A DNA stretch of 64,000 nt from an uncultured bacterium. GTDB taxonomy: Bacteria > Bacillota > Clostridia > Lachnospirales > Lachnospiraceae. Positions 9,105 through 17,409 of this stretch are shown in pieces. The stretch lies in the NCBI GenBank assembly GCA_948467735.1, contig CAOKFN010000006.1, positions 1-64,000 on the forward strand. Reading direction: 5' to 3'. Each line of letters opens with the position of its first letter. The stretch's first letter is position 1. The position numbers were made by a program, and so were the translations under genes. Below the pieces are notes generated by a model. The model was not told the DNA's origin. It searched no databases and saw only the letters and a program-made list of their open reading frames with translations.

Positions 9105-9681
9105 GCTCCAGCACTTCCCCGATATGTCCGCCCGGATGATTCCTCTTAAATTGATGAATATCCAGATTCATTTTCCTAGCCGTCATCATGGCCAGTCCCT
9201 GCAGCACAATTAAGTTCATGGTAGTGGAATTATTGGGCATAATATTCCACATATCCCCCTCATGCTGCAGTTCCAATATGATACGATTCGGTATCTCCCC
9301 TGCCAGAGTGCTCTCCTTGGCAAAAGACAGAAGCCACATGCTGATCTTTCTTTCCCTCAGAAGCCTTGCCAGATAAATCGATTCCTCCGTCTCCCCGCTC
9401 TTGGTGAGAAGAATCACCAGATCTCCGTCCTTCACCAGTCCCATATCCCCATGAACCGCCGAATTGGTATGAAGGAAATAAGCATCCAGCCCCATGGAAA
9501 TCATGGAACCCACAAATTTGTCGCAGATGGGCACATTCTTCCCCAAACCGGAAACAATGATCTTATGCCCCTTCTTTAACGTATCCACAGTCTCCTCCAC
9601 CAGCTTTTCAAATGCCGCCGTATCCAGTGAATGAATGGAATGGTCAATTTCTGCCAGCTGCTTTTCAAAATAACTTATCAT
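9097..9681 (-). CDS. SIS-domain sugar-phosphate isomerase (KpsF/GutQ type)
   Basis: This protein of 194 residues is a single SIS domain without CBS repeats. Key stretches are IIVSGLGKN, HGDMGLV, LLTKSGETEES and the C-terminal HPGGHIGEVL, which matches the HPGG end of KpsF/KdsD arabinose-5-phosphate isomerases. GGAGG lies 7 nt before the ATG at 9681. The ATGA overlap with the upstream nucleotidyltransferase/kinase gene points to one pathway: isomerase, kinase and nucleotidyltransferase making an activated sugar. The exact sugar is unknown; a pentose 5-phosphate is possible. Confidence 0.75.
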   Translation of the reverse strand: MISYFEKQLAEIDHSIHSLDTAAFEKLVEETVDTLKKGHKIIVSGLGKNVPICDKFVGSMISMGLDAYFLHTNSAVHGDMGLVKDGDLVILLTKSGETEESIYLARLLRERKISMWLLSFAKESTLAGEIPNRIILELQHEGDMWNIMPNNSTTMNLIVLQGLAMMTARKMNLDIHQFKRNHPGGHIGEVLEHV

Positions 9682-11165
9682 AACACATCCTCCAGATAAT
9701 ATAATCCATTGTAAAACGCTCCACATACCGAGTCGTAATCCTGCCATGCATAGGTGGTCAAGGAAAGCCAGATCACCGCGTGAAGCAGTCTGATCTCGGA
9801 GGCATCCGCTTTTGTCAGCGCAAAGAAATCCTCTTCCAGCTCCTCCCAATGATTGGACGCAATCTTTAAGGAAACCTCCTCCTCGCCAATTTCCAGCCTA
9901 AACTGCTTCAAATTAAACCTGTCATAATTTCCCACAATGGAATAATACAGCTTCGCCCAGTCATACCTCACATCCCCGTAAAGCTCCGTAAATCCAAAAT
10001 ACCCTCTGGGGTCAATCAGCACAGGCGTACCGTCCTCCCGCAGCATCAGATTGGAAAAGGTACAGTCCCCATGGATAAAATGAAACTGTTCGCAGGAAAG
10101 CCTCTCCAGCGCTTTTTCCAGCTCCCGCTTGTGGAAATAGACATTTCTGCACATTTTCCCGTTAATCCGAATCACCCTGTCCCGGGCAAAAGGAACCAAA
10201 TCCTCTATTCTGCTCAGGCGTTCCATGGTCTTGCGATAATAGGCTTCCTTCATGCTGAAAGAATCGGCTTCCCTGCTGTCAGACCCATGCAGCTGATCAA
10301 GGGCGCCCACGATTTTTTCCAGCACCTCCCTTTTCTCCTCAAGGGACAAGTCACATTCATAAATATTTTTTCCTTTGATGTATTCCATCTTCAGGGGACT
10401 GGTTTCATAGATACGGGGCAGTATCCCAATCTTCAAATTTTGCGCCTTTTCATACCATGCGCATTCCCGCCGCGCCAGCTTCCTGCCCTGATCGTCCACC
10501 GCCTCTTTGGTCAGCACATCCTCTTCCACGGAAATTCTATTAAAAGGCCTGCACTTCTCCGTGCCAAGCTTCTCATATTCTTCCAGCAGTCCGAATTCTC
10601 TGGTTCCCGCCAGACTGATTTCCTCAAACGCAAGCCCCGCATCCCGCATCCAGCGAACCAGCTCGCCGCTTTCAGGCACCTTGGAAAGCTTGTCCTTGTC
10701 CGTAAAGAGGAAAAAGCCCGCCACGCCGTGCTCGCTGGAACGTTCCTCCGCAAACTGCCCGCCGGCATAACTCCAGCGGCAGGGAAACGTCCCTGATATC
10801 CCTATGTAATCCCTTACAGGCTCTTCCGGCAGCGCAAGCCCCTCCGGAAGTATCAGATCCGACCACACAAGCAGAAAAGAATGCCCCGCCGGAATCCGCT
10901 CCAGCGCCTGACGGACTCCCGCGCAGGTTCCCTCGCCGCATGCGTCCACCACCTGATATTTCACATCCCCGAAGCTGGCCAGATACTCCCGCAGGACTTC
11001 CTTCCGGTAATCCCCAATAATCACGAATTTTTTGTCCGGATATTTCCTGAAAAGGTGAAATATCATAGGCAGGTTTTCCACAGGAACCAATGCCTTCGGT
11101 TTATTCTTGGTTAAGTATCCCAGCCGGGTGCCCTTTCCTCCCGCCTGCACTATGATGTATTCCAT
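9678..11165 (-). CDS. Bifunctional sugar nucleotidyltransferase / APH-type kinase fusion
   Basis: The protein has 495 residues in two domains. Residues 1 to about 225 are an NTP-transferase: IIVQAGGKGTRLG signature and KPKALVPVENLPM. Residues about 240-495 form an aminoglycoside/choline-kinase-like fold with the Brenner-type motif IHGDCTFSNLML and the metal-binding VLIDPRG. The layout recalls LicC/LicA functions joined in one chain. Fused to an isomerase operon by a 4-bp ATGA overlap, it would phosphorylate and then nucleotide-activate one metabolite. Whether the product is a CDP-, GDP- or other sugar cannot be told. Confidence 0.75.
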   Translation of the reverse strand: MEYIIVQAGGKGTRLGYLTKNKPKALVPVENLPMIFHLFRKYPDKKFVIIGDYRKEVLREYLASFGDVKYQVVDACGEGTCAGVRQALERIPAGHSFLLVWSDLILPEGLALPEEPVRDYIGISGTFPCRWSYAGGQFAEERSSEHGVAGFFLFTDKDKLSKVPESGELVRWMRDAGLAFEEISLAGTREFGLLEEYEKLGTEKCRPFNRISVEEDVLTKEAVDDQGRKLARRECAWYEKAQNLKIGILPRIYETSPLKMEYIKGKNIYECDLSLEEKREVLEKIVGALDQLHGSDSREADSFSMKEAYYRKTMERLSRIEDLVPFARDRVIRINGKMCRNVYFHKRELEKALERLSCEQFHFIHGDCTFSNLMLREDGTPVLIDPRGYFGFTELYGDVRYDWAKLYYSIVGNYDRFNLKQFRLEIGEEEVSLKIASNHWEELEEDFFALTKADASEIRLLHAVIWLSLTTYAWQDYDSVCGAFYNGLYYLEDVL

Positions 11166-11179
11166 ATGCCCTCCTATTT

Positions 11180-11329
11180 AAAGTTCCGTTCCTGCATTTC
11201 AGCGCCCCTACAGGGAAGAAAAATTCATCTGCAAAGTCACAGCTGAATTTTCCTTCCGGGCGCTTCCATTCCGGAACTGTTTTATAGTTCCGTTCCTCTT
11301 ATTGAAAGTTCCGTTCCTGCATTTCAGCG
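11180..11329. repeat. 25-bp direct repeat flanking a short intergenic region
   Basis: The 25-bp sequences at 11180-11204 and 11305-11329 are identical (AAAGTTCCGTTCC... to ...TTTCAGCG). The right copy includes the last sense codon and stop of the WbsX-like gene. A partial third copy lies at 11286-11297. In addition CGGAACT (11272-11278) and AGTTCCG (11286-11292) form an inverted repeat. This looks like a local duplication or recombination scar. Confidence 0.85.
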
Positions 11330-12394
11330 GCCCGCCTCTTTCAGCGCCCGCCTAATCTGTTTCAGATATCCGTACCCATGCCTCGTGTCCGGTTCCAGAT
11401 AATTTCCTTCGCCCCATTCGTTCCAAGCGTTGATGAACAGATACTCATTGCCTTCCTCCCTGCTTCGCCGGATGGCTTCCCTCATATATTGTCCGAACTT
11501 CTCCGGCGTGGAACCTCTTGTAATGACAGCCCTTATACCACGTCTGGGAGAATCGTCAAAATCAACAAACACTGTTCTGAAATGATTCCTGTCATGAGGC
11601 GTATGAAGCATTTTCTCGTTCAATTCCCTGTAATCCATGGAACGGACAGCAAACCGATTCCTGAACAGGCTTGCAGCCTCTATTGGCTGAAGCATCGACG
11701 ATGCATGCATCCGCTCGGCTCTTGTCTTATTCGGTTCAAAATCCACCGTTCCGTCCACCCAGCGGCTTTTCGCCGCCTGCTCCCTCCAAGTATCCATAGA
11801 AATGAGAAATATCCCTGCAAAACCATCCTCCTTGGCCCTGCGGTTCCAATAACGGAGCATATCATTAAAATGAGAAATATTCCGCAGGCGGTATATCAAC
11901 ATTACCGGACGATTCTGTTTCTTTATGTACCTTTCATCTCGAAAAAAATGCCGGAAATAATCATAATGAGCTTCCCATTCTTCCTCTCCCCCATAGGTCT
12001 GGGGAATCAGTATCTCCCTGTTTCCGCCGGCGCCATGCCATGTCTTTGTCCACGGCTCGTTTGCCCACGAAAAACAATAATGGAAATCAATACTTTTATT
12101 TTTCAGAAGCATTTCAACAGGCTTTTCCAGCACCATTCTCCCGCCAAACCAATAGTGATAAAAACAGAATCCATAGATTCCCGCCCGTTTTGCCAGAGAC
12201 GTCTGCCACTCCATCACGCCGTCGTCGAGAAGATTATAATACCGATTGTTCAGGGGAACTCTCGGCTGATTATGCCCCAGATACAGCGGACGCGCCTTTC
12301 TGACATTCACCCATTCGGTAAATCCTTTTCCCCATGCGTCGTTGTTCTCCGGAATCTCATGGAACTGTGGCAGGTAAAACGCAATAAGCTTCAT
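11324..12394 (-). CDS. WbsX-like glycosyltransferase (GH99-like fold)
   Basis: The protein has 356 residues. It begins MKLIAFYLPQFHEIPENND and continues with WGKGFTEWVNV, the signature start of WbsX proteins (PF14307), then FCFYHYWFGG and SWANEPWTKTW. The C-terminus has FINAWNEWGEGNYLEPD, also typical. WbsX proteins occur in O-antigen and other glycan loci and are annotated as glycosyltransferases, although their fold resembles family GH99. GGAGG is 8 nt before the ATG at 12394. The frame runs 31 codons further upstream, but that part consists of inverted repeats and has no good start. Confidence 0.85.
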   Translation of the reverse strand: MKLIAFYLPQFHEIPENNDAWGKGFTEWVNVRKARPLYLGHNQPRVPLNNRYYNLLDDGVMEWQTSLAKRAGIYGFCFYHYWFGGRMVLEKPVEMLLKNKSIDFHYCFSWANEPWTKTWHGAGGNREILIPQTYGGEEEWEAHYDYFRHFFRDERYIKKQNRPVMLIYRLRNISHFNDMLRYWNRRAKEDGFAGIFLISMDTWREQAAKSRWVDGTVDFEPNKTRAERMHASSMLQPIEAASLFRNRFAVRSMDYRELNEKMLHTPHDRNHFRTVFVDFDDSPRRGIRAVITRGSTPEKFGQYMREAIRRSREEGNEYLFINAWNEWGEGNYLEPDTRHGYGYLKQIRRALKEAGR

Positions 12395-12420
12395 AAATAT
12401 ATCCTCCGCATGCTTCTTAT

Positions 12421-12512
12421 ACTCACGAGCTGTCAGATTTGCCATCGATTTATGATGCTTTCGCTCGTGAGTCGGGTAACATGGCAAATTTTAGCGACCG
12501 TCAACATAAATC
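12421..12512. other. Three interleaved inverted-repeat pairs upstream of the WbsX-like gene
   Basis: ACTCACGAGC (12421-12430) pairs with GCTCGTGAGT (12463-12472). ATTTGCCAT (12437-12445) pairs with ATGGCAAAT (12481-12489). GATTTATG (12447-12454) pairs with CATAAATC (12505-12512). All pairs are perfect. Their arms occur in the same order on both sides, so the three hairpins cannot form nested; they are alternatives or a pseudoknot. The region is in the 5' leader of the WbsX-like gene. Confidence 0.7.
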
Positions 12513-12532
12513 ATCATTCAATGTAGGAATCA

Positions 12533-13015
12533 TCACACGCTCCACACAACCTCTTCCAGTGAAATAATCGGACAGGCAGCCTTTTTTTCCAGAACCTTTT
12601 TAATCTCCTCAAACGCCGCATACGGCGTAACTACGATGACGTCGGTTTCAGGCAGATCGTCCTCCGGAGAATATACCTCGCTGATTCTGGCCATGGAGCA
12701 GCTGATATCCCTGTCGATTCCATAATCAACAAAGATCTCACTGCCTTCCAAGTCCTCGCACAGCCGAAGCCCCAACTCCGCCATGCCATAAACGGCAATA
12801 TGCCGCCAGCCCATCTCTTGAAAATAATCCGCGGTGCTTTTCCCTTCTCCTTTTACCTCCAGCCAATGATTTAACAGCTGAAAATGATCGGAAAGGACAT
12901 TGATTCGATCCTGCAGGCCGTCCGCCTGCTTTTTATCATATTTTCTCATCCGACAGAGCCCAAGGGCCAGACCCCCGAGGGCCGCTGCGGCCAGCGGTAA
13001 CATTTTTAAATTCAT
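12533..13015 (-). CDS. Membrane-anchored stand-alone Rossmann-like domain protein
   Basis: The protein has 160 residues. Residues about 4-22 are a single hydrophobic segment (PLAAAALGGLALGL) followed by basic residues, which predicts an N-terminal anchor with a cytoplasmic domain. A helical linker ends in a KGEGKSTADYFQEMGW stretch. The Rossmann-like module (IAVYGMAELGLRL, VDYGIDRD) makes up the rest. It is a paralogue of the protein at 22138-22626. It lacks any catalytic partner. It may anchor or recruit the soluble enzymes with the same module to the membrane; this is inference. GGAGG lies 7 nt before the ATG. Confidence 0.65.
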   Translation of the reverse strand: MNLKMLPLAAAALGGLALGLCRMRKYDKKQADGLQDRINVLSDHFQLLNHWLEVKGEGKSTADYFQEMGWRHIAVYGMAELGLRLCEDLEGSEIFVDYGIDRDISCSMARISEVYSPEDDLPETDVIVVTPYAAFEEIKKVLEKKAACPIISLEEVVWSV

Positions 13016-13139
13016 ATTGATCCCTCCCCGTTATTTCCGGTTCCCTTTTCTGCAACACCGCGCTGAAACATCCGCTTGTTTTTATCACTTTTACTCATCT
13101 GACAGCCCCCTAAGAGACAAGTCGGCGATAACAGCAGCA

Positions 13140-14822
13140 TCAACAGAACAGCTTCCCGCCGCGTTTTTCCAGTTCCCACATATAATAATTTTCCACTATA
13201 TCAATTTCATCAATTTTATGGCCAAACTGAATCGTTCCCATATCTACGATGCTGCTCTGCATCACCGGGTGGGCCAGCACTTCTATTAATTCCGCTTTCG
13301 GAGTAATGCCGTCCGGTTCCATCATACTGATTTCGGCAAATTCTTCCGGTGTATAAGTTCCCCAGTTGAGTATTTTGGTAAAGAAAATCTCATCCACCCC
13401 CAGCTCCTGCCCCCATTCCACAAACGGAACCATTTCTTTGTAATTCTCCCTTTGGACAACAAAATTCATGCGAAAATAGCACAATGCGCCGCTTTTGCGC
13501 AGCCCGGAAGCAAATTCCATGTTTTTCTTAAGCATCTCAAAATTACCGCCTCGACGTATTTTCCCATATGTTTCTTTTGTTGCGGCATCCACCGAAGCGG
13601 TCAACATAATCTTCGCTTTCTTCCCCTTGATAAAACGTTCCCAGTTTGCGGGCGTAAATAAGGTACCGTTAGACAACAGGCGAATATACTGTGGATTACA
13701 ATTCTCGGCTTCATACGCCTCTCGATAAGCCGGACTTGCAAATACCTCTCCATTTCCCGCCATTATCAGGAACCTGCAATGGGGCAGATACTCCGAAATT
13801 ACTTTTTCCGTTATCCTGTTTACCTCTGCCAATTCCTCCCCTTTCGCGTAATGCATACCTTTCCTGCATGTAACACAAGTAAGGTTGCAGGAAGAATCAT
13901 ATCCTAATGACAGAGTTTCGGGAAACGGAGTTTCTTTCCGGTAAGGTTCTTCCTCTAACTTCTTTATTTCTTCCGGCTTTTTTGCTACAAAAAGAGGACA
14001 CATGCTCTTATCGCAAAAAGAAAATGTTTTGTTTTCTGTAGACAAACATAATATCTTGTGAAGTTTTGAATGCCAAAGTTCATCCAAACTTTTGTCAAAA
14101 ATATTATCCAGTCCCCTTGCAACAAAAGTGGTGCAGCAGCTCCTAGTTGCTCCGGCAGTCAATATTTCCAAATGGTTGAGCATTGTTTTGCACTTTAAAT
14201 CATAATAGGACCGATCGAACATCGTCTGACGCAGAAGCATGGACGGCATGTTCAAAATATCCCTATACCCAATAAAATCCTCCTTTTCCCTCAGTCCCTG
14301 CGCACGAAGCCTGTCCCTGATTTCACTGTCAGCCGCCACTGCGATTATGATATAATACTGCTTCCAATCCTCTATTTCATCCGGCAGAAGTACAGGCTGT
14401 CCCAGAAAAGTATCCCTTTTCTTATAGGAATCAATATATGCATCCACCTTCCAGCGAAGATTCTTTTCCATCAGAGAACGACACATATTGCCAATTCCCC
14501 AGACAGCTATCTTTCTGTCCTCTGGAAGCGGCATAGTATCAAGGCTGTCAAAAAAATCCTCTTCATATACATAATTTTCTCCATAAACCAGCCCTCTGGC
14601 AAGCAGCCTATTCTCTTTCTCTGTCTTTTCAAAATCACAGATAATGATTCTGTCATAGGATGTATCTGTCAGAGCGTCCTTCATACTCCGCACAGGATGG
14701 CCTCCCCAAATAAATGTGCCTGACTGGACGTCATCATCTGTCAGATAGAGAATATCAAGTTCCTCAAAAATGTACATGAAATCTTTTGCCATACGGTTTA
14801 TTCCATATATGATATATTTCAT
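13140..14822 (-). CDS. Radical SAM protein with two N-terminal Rossmann-like domains and an N-terminal SPASM-like segment
   Basis: The protein has 560 residues. Residues 1-90 (YIIYGINRMAK) and about 103-190 (IAVWGIGNMCRS, YIDSYKKRDTFLG) are two copies of the locus module. Residues about 215-275 look like a SPASM/twitch cluster domain, with CC, a GLDNIFDKSLDELWHSK segment, then FCDKSMC. The radical SAM core follows, with CNLTCVTC as the cluster-binding Cx3Cx2C, and runs to about residue 515. Normally SPASM follows the core, so this order is unusual. The substrate is unknown; modification of a glycan or glycoprotein is the contextual guess. Confidence 0.75.
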   Translation of the reverse strand: MKYIIYGINRMAKDFMYIFEELDILYLTDDDVQSGTFIWGGHPVRSMKDALTDTSYDRIIICDFEKTEKENRLLARGLVYGENYVYEEDFFDSLDTMPLPEDRKIAVWGIGNMCRSLMEKNLRWKVDAYIDSYKKRDTFLGQPVLLPDEIEDWKQYYIIIAVAADSEIRDRLRAQGLREKEDFIGYRDILNMPSMLLRQTMFDRSYYDLKCKTMLNHLEILTAGATRSCCTTFVARGLDNIFDKSLDELWHSKLHKILCLSTENKTFSFCDKSMCPLFVAKKPEEIKKLEEEPYRKETPFPETLSLGYDSSCNLTCVTCRKGMHYAKGEELAEVNRITEKVISEYLPHCRFLIMAGNGEVFASPAYREAYEAENCNPQYIRLLSNGTLFTPANWERFIKGKKAKIMLTASVDAATKETYGKIRRGGNFEMLKKNMEFASGLRKSGALCYFRMNFVVQRENYKEMVPFVEWGQELGVDEIFFTKILNWGTYTPEEFAEISMMEPDGITPKAELIEVLAHPVMQSSIVDMGTIQFGHKIDEIDIVENYYMWELEKRGGKLFC

Positions 14823-14854
14823 TTTAATTGCTCCTCCTATTCAAAGCTGCTGTA

Positions 14855-16249
14855 CTACAACACTACACTTTCCTGATGAAGGATTTGTTCCAGCCTGTTT
14901 TCCAAAACCTCCATAGTGAAATATTTACAATATGTTTTCCTTGCATTCTCTCCCATTATTTGCAAATGCTCTCTGTTTTCAATACAAAATGACATATGAT
15001 CCACCAAATCATCCACATTATCCGACTGAAAAATGAAACCGTTTTCCCCCTGCCTGACATATTGCGCCATTCCCGCAATATCACTTATAATACAGACTTT
15101 TCCATACATCATAGCCTCTGTTGCTGCTAAAGACATGGTCTCCTGCAATGACGTCGCTACCAATACATCTATTCGACTGTACATACCTTCCAGTTCTTTT
15201 CTTGTCAATCCTCCTGTCACATAAACATTTGAAATTTCTTCCGCCTCTTCTTCCACTCTTTGCACATATTCCGCCACATCACTGTGATTTCCGATAATAA
15301 GATACTCACAATCTTGATATTTTTTATTCAACTGCCTGACGGCTTCTAAAAACAACAGTTGATGTTTTACCGGATGAATTGTGCCAATCATCGCAAAAGT
15401 CAGCTTCCCGGTCAGTTTCCTTTCATTTTTATTTACATCAGGAATTCCATATGGAAGCAGTTCCATTTCATGTTCCATTACATTATTGCAGAAATTCTTC
15501 CCAGCCACATTACTGACAGCAAAAATTCTCAGATTTTGCAGTGAAATATTCTCCATAACGATATCTTTCCAATACTCCATAACCGGATATGCAATATCAT
15601 TTTCATGCAGCCAAAACACCACCTCTCTATGCTTTGCTATTTCTATCGCACAAAGCACCATGGGATAGGTATTTACAATTACTCTGTCAAATTCCTTTAT
15701 CCAAAAAAGTTCCTCCCATTTTGCAAACTGCAGATTAGGATACACCGCAAATATAATGCCCTTCATACTAAATTCTTTGATAAATTTTTTATCTCCCTCC
15801 GGTGCCACAACAACCACTTCATATCCCTTATTTTGAAGCGCCAGCGCCGTATATGCTGCCACAATAGCACCGCCATGATACCCTAATGGATTCGTAACAA
15901 TAAGACACTTTTTTTTCTTATGATAATACCGTTTCCCATAATACACACTGAGCTGTCCCGCAGACTGCATGCTGTTATATTCCGTATAGAGAAGAATGCT
16001 CTCCCTGTAACACCCCAGCTGAACCAGCTGATTTCTCATTTCAATGCAATGAATACTCATTATTACTATTTTTTCATATGCCAGACGATTTATTTCTGTC
16101 GGGCTGAATATTTTTATTCCATCACATTCTGTCCCCCACAGCTGCTCATTATTGTCAATGAACGCAGTAATCTCGTCTTCCTGTGAAATCTTGTCTCTAT
16201 TTTTTCTATAGATTTCCCCCATACCAAAAATAATTATTTTCAAACCCAT
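14855..16249 (-). CDS. Rossmann-like domain fused to a GT4 glycosyltransferase
   Basis: This is a 464-residue protein. Residues 1 to about 90 are the shared module (IIIFGMGEIYRK, AFIDNNEQLWGT). Residues about 113-460 are a GT-B glycosyltransferase of family GT4: GYHGGAIVAAYTALAL at the acceptor side, then MIGTIHPVKHQLLFLEA, and the donor-side TSLQETMSLAATEAMMYG with the E-x7-E type motif. It lies between the radical SAM gene and the wecB-like gene with short gaps. Confidence 0.82.
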   Translation of the reverse strand: MGLKIIIFGMGEIYRKNRDKISQEDEITAFIDNNEQLWGTECDGIKIFSPTEINRLAYEKIVIMSIHCIEMRNQLVQLGCYRESILLYTEYNSMQSAGQLSVYYGKRYYHKKKKCLIVTNPLGYHGGAIVAAYTALALQNKGYEVVVVAPEGDKKFIKEFSMKGIIFAVYPNLQFAKWEELFWIKEFDRVIVNTYPMVLCAIEIAKHREVVFWLHENDIAYPVMEYWKDIVMENISLQNLRIFAVSNVAGKNFCNNVMEHEMELLPYGIPDVNKNERKLTGKLTFAMIGTIHPVKHQLLFLEAVRQLNKKYQDCEYLIIGNHSDVAEYVQRVEEEAEEISNVYVTGGLTRKELEGMYSRIDVLVATSLQETMSLAATEAMMYGKVCIISDIAGMAQYVRQGENGFIFQSDNVDDLVDHMSFCIENREHLQIMGENARKTYCKYFTMEVLENRLEQILHQESVVL

Positions 16250-16273
16250 ATCTCCCTATATCCAATGCCGCTT

Positions 16274-17389
16274 TTAAACAATTCCCAGAATATGATGATG
16301 CCATTGCAATATAATATCAGCAATTCTTTCACAGGCATGCCCGTCTCCGTATGGATTTGCCGCTCTGCTCATTGCCATATACTCCTGTCTGTCAACTAAC
16401 AGCTTTTTTGCTGCCAGATATATGTCCTCCTCTTTTGTTCCCACCAGCTTTAAAGTTCCCGCAGCAAGCCCTTCCGGACGTTCCGTGGTGTCGCGCATGA
16501 CTAAAACCGGCTTTCCCAAAGATGGCGCTTCCTCCTGTATTCCCCCGCTGTCAGTTAAAATAAAATAACTCCTTGACATGAAATTATGGAAATCCACCAC
16601 ATCCAATGGTTCAATGATTCTCATTTGTTCCAAATCGCCAAATACTTCTTCTGCCATTCTGCGGATAAAAGGGTTTTTATGTATTGGATATATCACTTTT
16701 ACATCCGGAAAATCCTGCACAATTCTTTTTAATGCCTGAAACATATCTCTCATAGGCTTTCCCTGGTTCTCCCGTCTATGGGCAGTAAAAAGTAACAGGC
16801 GGCTTCCTTCAGCCCATTTCATATGTTCATGGTGATATTCCTCTTTCACCGTTATCTTTAACGCATCTATGACTGTATTCCCTGTCACAAAAATCCGTTC
16901 CGTTTTTTTGCCTTCTTTTATCAAATTATTTTTTGCGGTTTCCGTAGGGGCAAAATATAAATCGGCTAGTAAATCTACCGCCTGACGGTTAAATTCCTCC
17001 GGATAGGGAGATTTCATGTTATAGGTTCGGAGTCCCGCTTCCACATGCCCCACCGGAACCTTGGCATAAAATCCTGTCAATGCAGCAGCAAATGAAGTTG
17101 ATGTATCCCCATGCACCAAAATCAAATCTGGTTTTTCATCAATGATGATCCGTTCCAACTTCCTTAAAATATCAACTGTAATATCACATAAAGTTTGTCC
17201 CTGCTTCATAATATCCAGATTCCAATCTGCCCTAATCTGGAAAATGTCCATTACCTGATCCAGCATTTCCCTGTGCTGCCCTGTCAGGCATATACGGCAT
17301 TCTATATTCTTTGTATTTTTTAACCGCAGAGCCAAAGGACACATTTTAACAGCCTCCGGGCGTGTCCCAAATATCATAAGCACTTTCAT
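16274..17389 (-). CDS. wecB: UDP-N-acetylglucosamine 2-epimerase (non-hydrolysing)
   Basis: This protein of 371 residues interconverts UDP-GlcNAc and UDP-ManNAc. The start MKVLMIFGTRPEAVKM is the family signature, and HGDTSTSFAAAL, VGHVEAGLRT, TAHRRENQG and LTDSGGIQEEAPSLGKPVL follow in order. Length and motifs are complete, so it should be active. GAGGG lies 7 nt before the ATG at 17389; an upstream GTG/ATG extension overlaps the previous gene and is less likely. No dehydrogenase (WecC) is nearby, so the product may be used as ManNAc directly. Confidence 0.93.
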   Translation of the reverse strand: MKVLMIFGTRPEAVKMCPLALRLKNTKNIECRICLTGQHREMLDQVMDIFQIRADWNLDIMKQGQTLCDITVDILRKLERIIIDEKPDLILVHGDTSTSFAAALTGFYAKVPVGHVEAGLRTYNMKSPYPEEFNRQAVDLLADLYFAPTETAKNNLIKEGKKTERIFVTGNTVIDALKITVKEEYHHEHMKWAEGSRLLLFTAHRRENQGKPMRDMFQALKRIVQDFPDVKVIYPIHKNPFIRRMAEEVFGDLEQMRIIEPLDVVDFHNFMSRSYFILTDSGGIQEEAPSLGKPVLVMRDTTERPEGLAAGTLKLVGTKEEDIYLAAKKLLVDRQEYMAMSRAANPYGDGHACERIADIILQWHHHILGIV

Positions 17390-17409
17390 ACCGCATCCCT
17401 CTGCATCTA

